Below are positions 42,736 through 51,400 of a DNA stretch of 64,000 nucleotides, piece after piece. Numbering within the stretch: position 1 is the first letter of the stretch; every line of letters begins with the position of its first letter. Origin of the DNA: Pontibacter fetidus (GTDB taxonomy: Bacteria > Bacteroidota > Bacteroidia > Cytophagales > Hymenobacteraceae); contig NZ_JAAEAA010000008.1 in assembly GCF_010119545.1 (NCBI RefSeq), positions 1-64,000 on the forward strand, written 5' to 3'. The notes beneath the pieces are model-generated. The model had not been told where the DNA came from. It searched no databases and was given only the letters and a program-made list of their open reading frames with translations. The position numbers were made by a program, and so were the translations under genes.

Positions 42736-43996
42736 AATCTATCTTCCTCATCATCGGCTGTTCATCTATCAGGCTTTCCGGTATAAAGCTCGGCAGCACT
42801 TTTTCAATGTTATCCAGCATATCCACCATAAAGCTACGCATAAACATAACAGATGGCGGCACTTTCTCTACCAGCATCGAGTACAGGCTAACCGGGCGAT
42901 ACGGCACATCTCCTACCCTGTTTTTATCCAGGTCGTAGCCAGTATACTTGTCCCAGTAGTTGTTCTCGAAGTGGTTCATATTGGAGTTGCCGTTTGTGCT
43001 CACATCAAAAGAGTTACCTGTAAAGTTGTTCAGCTTAAAGGTATCATCTATGCAGCTGCTCAGTAACCGTATGGCCCAGCCGTTCTTGTCAAATTCGTTC
43101 TTTTGTATATCCAGGCGGCTGGAGCTTTCCATGTAAATGCCGGTGGTATTTCTTCGGAACGTGTTACTTTTAATAACGCTGGCTGTTATCTCTTTTAATA
43201 ACAAACCATAGGCGGCAGCACCCCAGTTACCTTCAAACGTGTTATGCTCCATCCGGATGTTGTGGGTATACATAACGGCCACGCCGGCACCGTTTTTACG
43301 GAAGGTGTTATGCGTGTACACGTTGCCATCCGAGAACATGAAGTGCAGCCCGTAGCGCAAGTTAAGCTGGCTCAGGTTATTCTTTACTTCGCTGTCCTGC
43401 ACAAACTCCAGGTATATGCCGTCGCGGTGGCCGCTTACTTTGTTGTTGCTGATGTCGGCGTTGTTGCAGTACCATAAGTGTATGGCATTGCCCAGCGCCG
43501 ATTCGTTTAAGCCTGTTACATCGCGACCGCTCACCACATTTCCTTTTATCACGCAGTTATCGGAGTTTTGCAGGTAAATACCAAAGTATGTATTCAGGAT
43601 AATGTTGTTCAGGATGCGGATGTTGCTACGTTCTACCACGCGGATGGCGGCATCATCCTGGCGGTAACTGGTTTTAATATTTTTAAGGGTAAGGCCTTCT
43701 ATAGTTACATTGTCTGCTACAACCGTTATTATCTGGCCTTTATAGTTTCCGTCTATCACCGGCTTGTTCTGACCAAGTACCGTCAGCGGTTTATCAATTA
43801 CAATTCCATGTTCCCGGTACACACCTCCCTGTATCAGCACGGTATCGCCGGCCTTTGCCTTTTTTACCGCCTGTTTTACCGACGTGTAGGTACAGGACTG
43901 ACACACCTTAAGTGTACTGCCGAAAGCAAGAGGAGCCCACAGCAGCATCACCAAAGTGCTTACTATAGTTAAAATATGTTTATTCGGGTTTTTCAT
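42698..43996 (-). CDS. nosD: NosD, periplasmic copper-delivery beta-helix protein
   Basis: A 432-residue exported protein (signal ending near APLAFGS) with repeated right-handed parallel beta-helix (NosD/CASH) units, e.g. VVERSNIRILNNIILNTYFGIYLQNS and NCVIKGNVVSG, YNNADISNNKVSGHRDGIYLE. NosD docks on NosFY and passes copper or sulfur to apo-NosZ. Overlaps nosL (17 bp) upstream and nosF downstream (38 bp). The C-terminal tail is longer than in short NosD forms but still typical. Confidence 0.93.
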   Translation of the reverse strand: MKNPNKHILTIVSTLVMLLWAPLAFGSTLKVCQSCTYTSVKQAVKKAKAGDTVLIQGGVYREHGIVIDKPLTVLGQNKPVIDGNYKGQIITVVADNVTIEGLTLKNIKTSYRQDDAAIRVVERSNIRILNNIILNTYFGIYLQNSDNCVIKGNVVSGRDVTGLNESALGNAIHLWYCNNADISNNKVSGHRDGIYLEFVQDSEVKNNLSQLNLRYGLHFMFSDGNVYTHNTFRKNGAGVAVMYTHNIRMEHNTFEGNWGAAAYGLLLKEITASVIKSNTFRRNTTGIYMESSSRLDIQKNEFDKNGWAIRLLSSCIDDTFKLNNFTGNSFDVSTNGNSNMNHFENNYWDKYTGYDLDKNRVGDVPYRPVSLYSMLVEKVPPSVMFMRSFMVDMLDNIEKVLPSFIPESLIDEQPMMRKIDYDNDRKLTQVVR

Positions 43997-44441
43997 TATT
44001 TTTAACGGCTTTAACCGCTTCGTTCCAGGTTAGCAGGCGCCCGCCATACTCCTGTTGCATTTTTGTGGCTGCAGCTTTATCGGCTACGGCCGTCATGTAA
44101 AATCCCATTGGGCTTGGCAGCGCTTTAGATTGCAGGTATTGTGCATTTTTGGCATCTGTCAGGTTACCGGGGTTAGTAAAATCACTTACCAGTAAAAAGG
44201 CAGCTTTTTCGGCCAGCTCGGGTTGCTCGTTTACATAAGCCATCAAACACTCCGCCGAGTCGAAAAAGTAAGCTTTGCCTTTGTCGTTTACCAGTTCGGC
44301 CCCGTACCGGTTATCGGCTACGGTCATGTTGCAATGCGCACAGTTGGCAGCGCCATACGGTATGGGTTTTTGCTCTGGTGCACAGCTAACTATAACACAA
44401 AGTATCAACAAAAGGCCAACTATAGTTGCAACTGGTTTCAT
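43980..44441 (-). CDS. nosL: NosL, copper chaperone lipoprotein
   Basis: A 153-residue lipoprotein with lipobox VIVSC (Cys about residue 20) and the NosL signature CAHCNMTVADNRYGAELV (about 34-51, Cu(I)-binding Cys/Met), followed by KAYFFDSAECLMAYV and a MGFYMTAV segment. It supplies Cu(I) to NosD/NosZ. ATGA-type 4-bp overlap with the upstream membrane protein gene and 17-bp overlap with nosD indicate tight coupling. Confidence 0.93.
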   Translation of the reverse strand: MKPVATIVGLLLILCVIVSCAPEQKPIPYGAANCAHCNMTVADNRYGAELVNDKGKAYFFDSAECLMAYVNEQPELAEKAAFLLVSDFTNPGNLTDAKNAQYLQSKALPSPMGFYMTAVADKAAATKMQQEYGGRLLTWNEAVKAVKNNEKPE

Positions 44442-45049
44442 GCGGCTGAATGTACTGGTGTATTTGCTACTTTTTTTTTGGCTGTTCTGTAGCTCAGATA
44501 AAAGGCAAGTATACCAAATAAAATTGCCAGGAAGATGCCTAAACTGCCCAGGGCCGGTAACGAAAGGGCCTCAAAATTAAGCAACGTTTTACGGCCAAGC
44601 AGCGGCGGAATATAGGTCATGCCGGGTACTTTTATAGGCGCTTGCGGGCTTAAGTTGGTACCGAATTTAACCAGCCATAGATAAAAATCGAATATACCGG
44701 CTGCACCGGCTCCCATTAATAGTCCCGTCCAGGCCCCGGCTAAGTTTCGTTTGCCTATCAGTGCTATCAGTACACCGGTAATCATAAACGCGATCACGAT
44801 GTAAGGCATAAATTTGAGCTCAGCAAAAGACTCTGCATGGATCGGTTCCATACCAATGTAGTGGTTCAGGATATTGAAGTTTTGAAGGACACTTTCTGAA
44901 CTGCCGGATATTTTGTTTACCCAAATATGCATTTCAAGACCTTCGGGGTATTGGGGGGCTTTGAGGTAGATCTTCCACATCGGGAATAAAAACAGCAAGC
45001 CAAGGGATAGTGCCGCAATGATCATCAGCACTCTGTGAAAAGCTTTCAT
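44438..45049 (-). CDS. nos-operon membrane protein (unknown role)
   Basis: A 203-residue protein with about four to five TMs (MKAFHRVLMIIAALSLGLLFLFPMW; FMPYIVIAFMITGVLIALIG; AWTGLLMGAGAAGIFDFYLWLVKFG; GSLGIFLAILFGILAFYLS). Proteins like this sit between nosZ and nosL in Bacteroidota clade II nos clusters; no function is established. The periplasmic segment PGMTYIPPLLGRKTLLNFEALSLP is conserved-looking. Its position suggests electron transfer or copper handling for NosZ, replacing the NosR of clade I organisms. Confidence 0.72.
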   Translation of the reverse strand: MKAFHRVLMIIAALSLGLLFLFPMWKIYLKAPQYPEGLEMHIWVNKISGSSESVLQNFNILNHYIGMEPIHAESFAELKFMPYIVIAFMITGVLIALIGKRNLAGAWTGLLMGAGAAGIFDFYLWLVKFGTNLSPQAPIKVPGMTYIPPLLGRKTLLNFEALSLPALGSLGIFLAILFGILAFYLSYRTAKKKVANTPVHSAA

Positions 45050-45078
45050 CCTTTTATAGGTTAAGGTGAAATGTTTTA

Positions 45079-45119
45079 AAAAAATTCAGCGGAGGCTACC
45101 GGGGGCAACCTCCGCTGAT
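45079..45119 (-). terminator. Intra-operon hairpin (attenuator) after nosZ
   Basis: Perfect 10-bp stem TCAGCGGAGG/CCTCCGCTGA with loop, followed on the minus strand by TTTTTTTAAAAC. It lies between nosZ and the downstream nos maturation genes, so it could partly terminate and set nosZ mRNA above the rest. Confidence 0.75.
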
Positions 45120-45135
45120 TTGCCCAGTTAAAGCA

Positions 45136-47181
45136 CTATTTAGTTGATGCTACTCCTGGAATATTCTGTTTCTTTTTACCGGTCGAGAATTTGATCGGCA
45201 CGTTGGATCCTTTTGGAGATACCCTGATGTATCCCTGCATTTCCTGGTGCAGCGCAGAGCAGAAGTCAGTGCAGTACATTGGGTAAACACCTGCTTTTTT
45301 AGGTACCCATTTCAGGGTTTGTGTAGCGCCTGGCATAATCAGGGTTTCTGAAGTGTTGGCACCCATTACGGCAAATCCGTGTGGTACATCCCAGTCCTGC
45401 TCCAGGTTAGTTACGTGGAAGTAAACGGTATCTCCAACCTGCACACCTTCAATGTTATCTGGTGTAAAGTGGCTTCGGATAGAGGTCATCTTCGCGTGTA
45501 CTACATTGCCTTTGCGGGTTACATTGGCTTCGCTTTCTTTTCTAGCTGCCTGCGGGTGCTTGTTCTCATCCAGTTTGTGGAACTTAACACTGTTTGGCGC
45601 CACCTTGTTGGCAACTATAGCCTGGGCGTAGTGTGGTTCAGCAACAGTCGGGAAGTCAAGCAGCAGTTTCATTTTCTCGCCAGAGATGTCGATCAGCTGG
45701 GCAGCGTGCGCTAACTCAGGTCCGGTTGGCAGGTAACGGTCTTTTGTGATCTTGTTCATCGCAACCAGGTACTTGCCATATGGCTCTTTTGTATCGCCAC
45801 CAGGTATCATTAAGTGACCAACTGAATAGTATACCGGAATTCTGTCTACCACTTTCAGGTCGTTCAGTTTCCATTTTACAACTTCAGAAGACACGAACAT
45901 TGAAGTATAGGCGTTGCCTTTGCCGTCAAACTCAGTGTGCAATGGTCCTAAGCCCGGCTCTTTTACTTCGCCTTTCAGTACAGACTCGTACTTAAGTACT
46001 GGGATACCGTTTTTCTCACCATCGAACGCTTTGTTTTTGATAGCATCCTGCATTTTAGCAAAAGAGAACACCGGAATAGCTGAGGCCAGTTTACCACTTA
46101 CAACCATAAACTCACCTGATGGGTCTACGTCGATACCGTGTGGTGATTTAGGTGCAGGCAGCAGGTACATCATACCAGGGCACTCTTCCGGCAGCAGGTA
46201 ACGTACATTTTTCTTCACAGTAGATTTGGCAGTATGCGTGCCCTTATCCATTTTGTTGTGATAGTAGTTAGCCGGCATTTCGTGCAGTTTACCTTCTTTG
46301 GCATACTTGGCAGCCAGTTTCCAGTTAATTGCAGCCAGGTAATCCTTATCGTTCTGAGAAGCACCAATCTCTTTTAATGTACCGGCTTTTTCAGAGTTAT
46401 ACGTTGTAAAGAATACCCAGTCTTCTGAAGGGCCTTTGCCACCGTTAGCTAAGTCGTAGTCGAAACCTGGTACCAGAATCTGGAAATCAAGCTCCATGTC
46501 GCCTTCTTTCGGATCGATCTTGATGAAAGAGATAGAGCCACGGAATTCTTTTTCGTAATTCTCCAGCGACACATCGCTTGTACCACCTTTCATATCCAGC
46601 GGAACAGAGAAACGGGTACCTGCAATTACATACTCGTTGTTGTTGGTTGGATAAGGCGAGCAGTGGTTACCAGCAGAGTTAGGTATCTCCATGATCTCCA
46701 CAGTCTCGAACGTTTTCAGGTCGATACGGGCAACGCGTGGCGTGTTGTTACCATTCACGAATAACCAGCGCCCGTCGGTTGTTCCGTTTGCACGGGACAG
46801 TTTAGGGTGGTGCAGGTCATCCCAGGGCACAAAACCGTGCGAGGTGTTCAGCATGGCCTTGGTTTCCTCGTTGTAACCATAACCGTTCTCGGCGTGCTGC
46901 GAGAACACCGGTATGATCTTTAACAATCGGCCGGAAGGTATGCCGTACACAGACACCTGTCCGTTAAAGCCACCTGACAGGAAGGAGTATAACTCATCGT
47001 GCTTGCCTGGTGCTACATACACTGCCGAAGCAGCATCAGAAGACAGGGCATCGGCGGTGGCACCACCGTTGCCGCTACCATCTGACTTGGAACAGCTTTG
47101 CAGCGCTGAGCCGGCCGCGATAGCCATCAGCAGGGCGGCCTTAGGCGCTGCGGTTTTTAGTTTATTGATCAGAGTTTCCAT
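45136..47181 (-). CDS. nosZ: Nitrous-oxide reductase, clade II
   Basis: A 681-residue multicopper enzyme reducing N2O to N2. The seven-bladed propeller supplies CuZ histidines in DDLHHPKLS, NHCSPYPT, SPHGIDVDPSG, GPLHTEFDGKG, HLMIPGGDT and EPHYAQ; the C-terminal cupredoxin domain has the CuA ligands His601 (VPHGFAV) and Cys637, Cys641, His645, Met648 (CTDFCSALHQEM). The N-terminus has no twin-arginine motif but a Sec-type signal ending in LQSC, fitting clade II lipoprotein-type NosZ. It follows a cytochrome c gene by 38 bp and precedes the maturation genes. Transcribed from the tandem-box promoter at 47838-47902. Confidence 0.97.
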   Translation of the reverse strand: METLINKLKTAAPKAALLMAIAAGSALQSCSKSDGSGNGGATADALSSDAASAVYVAPGKHDELYSFLSGGFNGQVSVYGIPSGRLLKIIPVFSQHAENGYGYNEETKAMLNTSHGFVPWDDLHHPKLSRANGTTDGRWLFVNGNNTPRVARIDLKTFETVEIMEIPNSAGNHCSPYPTNNNEYVIAGTRFSVPLDMKGGTSDVSLENYEKEFRGSISFIKIDPKEGDMELDFQILVPGFDYDLANGGKGPSEDWVFFTTYNSEKAGTLKEIGASQNDKDYLAAINWKLAAKYAKEGKLHEMPANYYHNKMDKGTHTAKSTVKKNVRYLLPEECPGMMYLLPAPKSPHGIDVDPSGEFMVVSGKLASAIPVFSFAKMQDAIKNKAFDGEKNGIPVLKYESVLKGEVKEPGLGPLHTEFDGKGNAYTSMFVSSEVVKWKLNDLKVVDRIPVYYSVGHLMIPGGDTKEPYGKYLVAMNKITKDRYLPTGPELAHAAQLIDISGEKMKLLLDFPTVAEPHYAQAIVANKVAPNSVKFHKLDENKHPQAARKESEANVTRKGNVVHAKMTSIRSHFTPDNIEGVQVGDTVYFHVTNLEQDWDVPHGFAVMGANTSETLIMPGATQTLKWVPKKAGVYPMYCTDFCSALHQEMQGYIRVSPKGSNVPIKFSTGKKKQNIPGVASTK

Positions 47182-47219
47182 ATGATGGATTATTTAGCTA
47201 TTGTTTCTTTTTTTAAAGC

Positions 47220-47780
47220 TTAGCTAGCTTTGTCGTTCTTTCTCAGGAATTCAAGTATAGCTCTTGCATCCTGCTCGTTAACGTTCTGGTTTGTCATCTG
47301 AGTTAAGTGCTCAGCTAACAGTTTTTTAGCAGTCGGGTCCTGCTTGGTCATTTCTTCAGGGTTGATGATCATGTTCATGATCCACTCTGGTTTGCGACGC
47401 TCGGTAACACCAGCCAGGCCAGGACCAACAACTTTCTGGTCAGATAACTGGTGGCAGGCAGAGCATTTACCTTCGAACAAAGTTTTACCGGTACCGGCAA
47501 GGGCTTCGTCAATGTCAGCGCCTACTTCTACAGTAGTTACAGGGCCTACGCCTTTGCCATCATCGGCAGCAGCTGTTTCTTCTGTGGCTGCAGCTTCATC
47601 GGTAGTCTGCTCTTGTGCCAGGCCTGGCTCTTCGGCTGCATCGGCACCCTGGTTCTCGTTCTCACCTGATGAGCAGCTGAAAAGAGCGGCGCTGAAAAAC
47701 ATTGCCATCATACCAAGTTTCACAGACTTCAGTAAGTCAGTAGTTAGGGAGGTTGTTACTTTGTTAATCTGGTTTTTCAT
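47220..47780 (-). CDS. nos-operon cytochrome c lipoprotein
   Basis: 186 residues: N-terminal signal with lipobox LFSC (Cys about residue 36), a long acidic Ala/Glu/Thr-rich linker (about 38-90), then a mono-haem cytochrome c domain with CSACH (about 109-113) and distal Met candidates in EEMTKQD and LTQMTNQN. First gene of the nos operon. It probably carries electrons to NosZ, the role taken by NosR/cytochromes elsewhere. Identity as cytochrome c is firm; partner is inferred. Confidence 0.9.
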   Translation of the reverse strand: MKNQINKVTTSLTTDLLKSVKLGMMAMFFSAALFSCSSGENENQGADAAEEPGLAQEQTTDEAAATEETAAADDGKGVGPVTTVEVGADIDEALAGTGKTLFEGKCSACHQLSDQKVVGPGLAGVTERRKPEWIMNMIINPEEMTKQDPTAKKLLAEHLTQMTNQNVNEQDARAILEFLRKNDKAS

Positions 47781-47837
47781 GATTTTTAAAACTTAAATTG
47801 TAAGTGTATAAACATAGGGTGGTGATTGTTTACATAG

Positions 47838-47902
47838 CAAAAGTATGCTTCAATCTGCACCTATTAAAAGACCTTTATCTCTTTTATTAATGACCTTTGT
47901 CA
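47838..47902 (-). promoter_or_regulatory. Promoter with tandem Crp/Fnr-type boxes for the nos operon
   Basis: On the minus strand: -7 element TACTTTTG (47845-47838), proximal box AGATAAAGGTCT (47880-47869, centre 47874.5) 29.5 bp upstream, distal box TGACAAAGGTCA (47902-47891, centre 47896.5) 22 bp further. Leader to the cytochrome c start is about 53 nt. The remaining spacer to 48083 is AT-rich and holds no gene. Confidence 0.72.
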
Positions 47903-48083
47903 TCTTTTCTTGTATAATGGCTTCTCTGAACAATAAGCTTATGGTACGTCTGGTAAAACTGTAGGTTATTTTTACTATATTTTTCCTTGGTTGTATTATG
48001 AATTTGGCAATACGGTAAACTTTAAGGCTACTTATCCGTTTTTTTAATGCAATACAGTTTTACACTATAAACTATAACAAACT

Positions 48084-48392
48084 ATGGAAACACAAGATTT
48101 GAAAAAGGAAGCACAGGATCTGAAGAATAAAGCCGACAGAATGAACCCGGACCACAGAGAAGGCCCTGTTGCCCGAACTATAGAAGAATATACTGCCAAG
48201 CTACCATCTGATTTATTTTTATGGGCAGCGCTGGGATCTATGGCAGTATCGGCTACACTTAAAATTATGAAGAAGGACGATGAAGCCCTTTTTGTAGGTC
48301 AGTGGCCTGCCCCATTCCTGCTGCTTGGTTTATATAACAAGATCGTAAAAGTAGAAGGCCACGATAAAGTGGATAAAGGCAACCGTCGTTAA
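48084..48392 (+). CDS. Small membrane-associated protein, unknown function
   Basis: 102 residues: charged N-terminal helix (METQDLKKEAQDLKNKADRM), one amphipathic/TM segment (LPSDLFLWAALGSMAVSATL, about 40-58) and a second hydrophobic stretch (WPAPFLLLGLYNKIVKV). No known domain. Divergent from the nos operon across a 300-bp spacer; terminated by a strong hairpin. Well-formed ATG and termination support reality. Confidence 0.7.
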   Translation: METQDLKKEAQDLKNKADRMNPDHREGPVARTIEEYTAKLPSDLFLWAALGSMAVSATLKIMKKDDEALFVGQWPAPFLLLGLYNKIVKVEGHDKVDKGNRR

Positions 48393-48420
48393 GACAAGCG
48401 CTTTACTTACTCTTTTAAAA

Positions 48421-48460
48421 CAAAAGCCCCGGCCAACTATAGGCGGGGCTTTTGTTTAAA
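48421..48460. terminator. Terminator after the small membrane protein gene
   Basis: Stem CAAAAGCCCC/GGGGCTTTTG (48421-48430, 48445-48454), loop containing AACTATAG, followed by TTTAAA. It lies between converging genes and may act both ways. Confidence 0.85.
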
Positions 48461-48498
48461 GGTAAAAAATGAGGCGTGATCAGAACTCGTGATCAGAA

Positions 48499-51400
48499 CT
48501 ATAGTATAACAAGTTTTACAGTGGCTTTATGTTTTTCTGATTGTGCCCTGATAAGGTAAACACCACTGTTAAGTTGCCTTTCTGGTTTAAGGTCTGTGTT
48601 TGCGTTTCCATGCAGGTCGGTAGTAAGTGTTTCGGTATAAAGCTCCCGGCCGTTCATATCGTATAGTTTCAGCATAACTGCTTCGCCTGCTTCAAAGCCT
48701 TCCACATCAACTTTAACCATGTCTCCCTTTCCAGGATTGGGATAAACCTGCAGACCTGAGACTGTAGATGCCTTAGATAAAGTAGCTATAGTAGTCGCGC
48801 TTGAAACTGAACTTGTGCCCAGCACTTCGATAGCTGAAACTTTTGGCCGGTTCTTGCCTCCTTCCGCTATGGCTGCACTAAAGAAAAGGTCGAGTTTTCC
48901 GTCCGCTACATTTACGGTTATCGTTTCTAACACGGCTTTTTCCGAGTCCCCTGCTTTCTGCACAATATCATAGTTATCGAGCACCTTCACGCCTTCTGCA
49001 CTCACATCGAACACGCGCTGACCTTGATCCCACCAGAACAGTTCCGCGAAATGCAGCTTTACCGTGTACTGGCCATTTTCCACCGGGATACTATAGCTGA
49101 AAGAACCGTTGTCTGATGCTGAAATGCGCTCGGTCTGGTACATGGCATCGTCGGTAGTGCCGGCAATAGGTGCGTCGCTGGAGTATGTGAAACCAGGCGC
49201 CGGCGAGAAATAATTGTCTGCTGCGAAAGTGCCGATTGAATTGCTGACCTGGCTGCCGCCTGCGTTGATACGAACTATAGCTGTTGGTTTTGTTGGTGCA
49301 GGATTCACGGTAACTATAACCTGGTCGGCTGCGCTGGCTAAACCTTTATCATCCGTAACTGCCAGGCTGAAACTATAGCTGCCCTGCACCAGGTTACTTA
49401 TAGTTGGCTGGGCTATAGTTTTGCTGCTGAAAGTGGCGGTGTTCGGGCCGCTTACCTGCGACCAGCTATAGGCTGCAATACTGCCATCGGCATCGGTGCC
49501 GGAACCGGTAAGCTGCACACTGTTAGTTGGTAAGGTTATGGTTTTATCGGGACCTGCATTGGCTATAGGTGGTTGGTTTGCAGTGGCAGCATTTATAGTT
49601 ACAACCACATCATCTGAAGCTGTGACACCCTTATCGTCGGTAACTGTAAGCGTGAAGGTATGCGTGCCCGTTGCCAGACTGATATTAAAGGAAACATTAG
49701 TTGAAAGCTGTGTGCTTCCCTTGGTCCATTTATAGGCTATTATCGTACCGTCAGGATCATAAGAAGCACTGCCGTTTAGCTGTACGCTTGCAAAACCATC
49801 CGAAGCAGCCGTTACGGTCTGGTCTGGCCCGGCGTTGGCTATTGGTAGCTGGTTCGGAGCCGGACCTGAACTTAGCACTTCTATCGCCGAGACCTTCGGC
49901 CTGTTTATGCCTCCTTCTGTAGTTGCCGCAGTAAAGAAGAGGTCAAGCTTCCCATCTGTAACATTTACGGTTATGGTCTCCACTACGGCTTTTTCCGAAG
50001 TGCCTGCTTTCTGTACAATATCATAGTTATCGAGCACCTTCACACCTTCTGCGCTCACATCGAACACGCGCTGGCCTTGATCCCACCAGAACAGTTCTGC
50101 AAAATGTAGCTTAACTGTGTACTGACCGTTGCTTAACGGAATACTATAGCTGAAGGAACCATTGTCTGTTGTAGTACTGCGCTCGGTCTGGTATATGGCA
50201 TCGTCTAAAGTTCCGGCAATGGCCACAGCATTGGTGTATGTAAAACCAGGGCTCGGCGAGAAATAATTGTCTGCTGCGAAAGTGCCAATGGAGTTCGTAA
50301 GCTGCCCGCCACCGGAGTTAATCCGGACTATAGCTGTTTGTTGTGTTGATGCAGGATTCACGGTAACTATAACCTGGTCGGCTTCGCTGACTAACCCCTT
50401 ATCATCCGTAACTAGCAGGCTGAAACTATAGCTGCCCTGCACCAGGTTACTTATAGTTGGCTGGGCTATAGTTTTGCTGCTGAACGTAGCCGTATTTGGC
50501 CCGCTAACCTGCGACCAGCTATAGGCTGCAATACTACCATCGGCATCGGTGCCGGAACCGGTAAGCTGCACACTGTTAGTGGGTAGGGTTATGGTTTTAT
50601 CGGGACCGGCATTGGCTACAGGTGGCTGGTTTGGCGCAGGACCTGTGCCCAGCACTTCGATAGCTGAAACTTTTGGCCGGTTCTTGCCTCCTTCCGCAAT
50701 GGCTGCAGTAAAGAAAAGGTCGAGTTTTCCGTCCGCTACATTTACGGTTAGCGTTTCCACCACGGCTTTTTCCGAAGCGCCTGCTTTCTGCACGATATCA
50801 TAGTTATCGAGCACCTTCACACCTTCTGCGCTCACATCGAACACGCGCTGGCCTTGATCCCACCAGAACAGTTCCGCGAAATGTAGCTTTACCGTGTACT
50901 GGCCATTTTCCACCGGGATACTATAGCTGAAGGAACCATTGTCTGCTACTGAACTGCGCTCGGTCTGGTACATGGCATCGTCTAAAGTTCCGGCAATGGC
51001 TACTGCGTTAGTGTATGTAAAGCCAGGTACTGGCACGAAGTAGTTATCCGCTGAGAAGGTGCCGATGGAGTTGGTTAGTTGGCTGCCACCTGCGTTTATG
51101 CGAAGCACTGTGGAAGGCTGTGTAGGTGCAGTTTCACCGCCCGAAAGTGCTACTGTTACACTACCGCCTGACCCGGAATGTTGCAGGGTTAAAGTAGCAA
51201 ACTGTTCGCCTGTAGTTTGTGGAGTAAAGTTAACTTCAATATTTCTACTGGCTCCCGGTGCAACTATAAATGGGAATGCTACTGCCTCTTTCAGTCTAAA
51301 ATCAGAAGAGCCGCTTATAGTTAAACCGGTTACTACAACTGCCTGGTTTGTGCCATTATTTGCAATTGCAATTATTTTTGTACCTGCTGATGCCCCAAAA

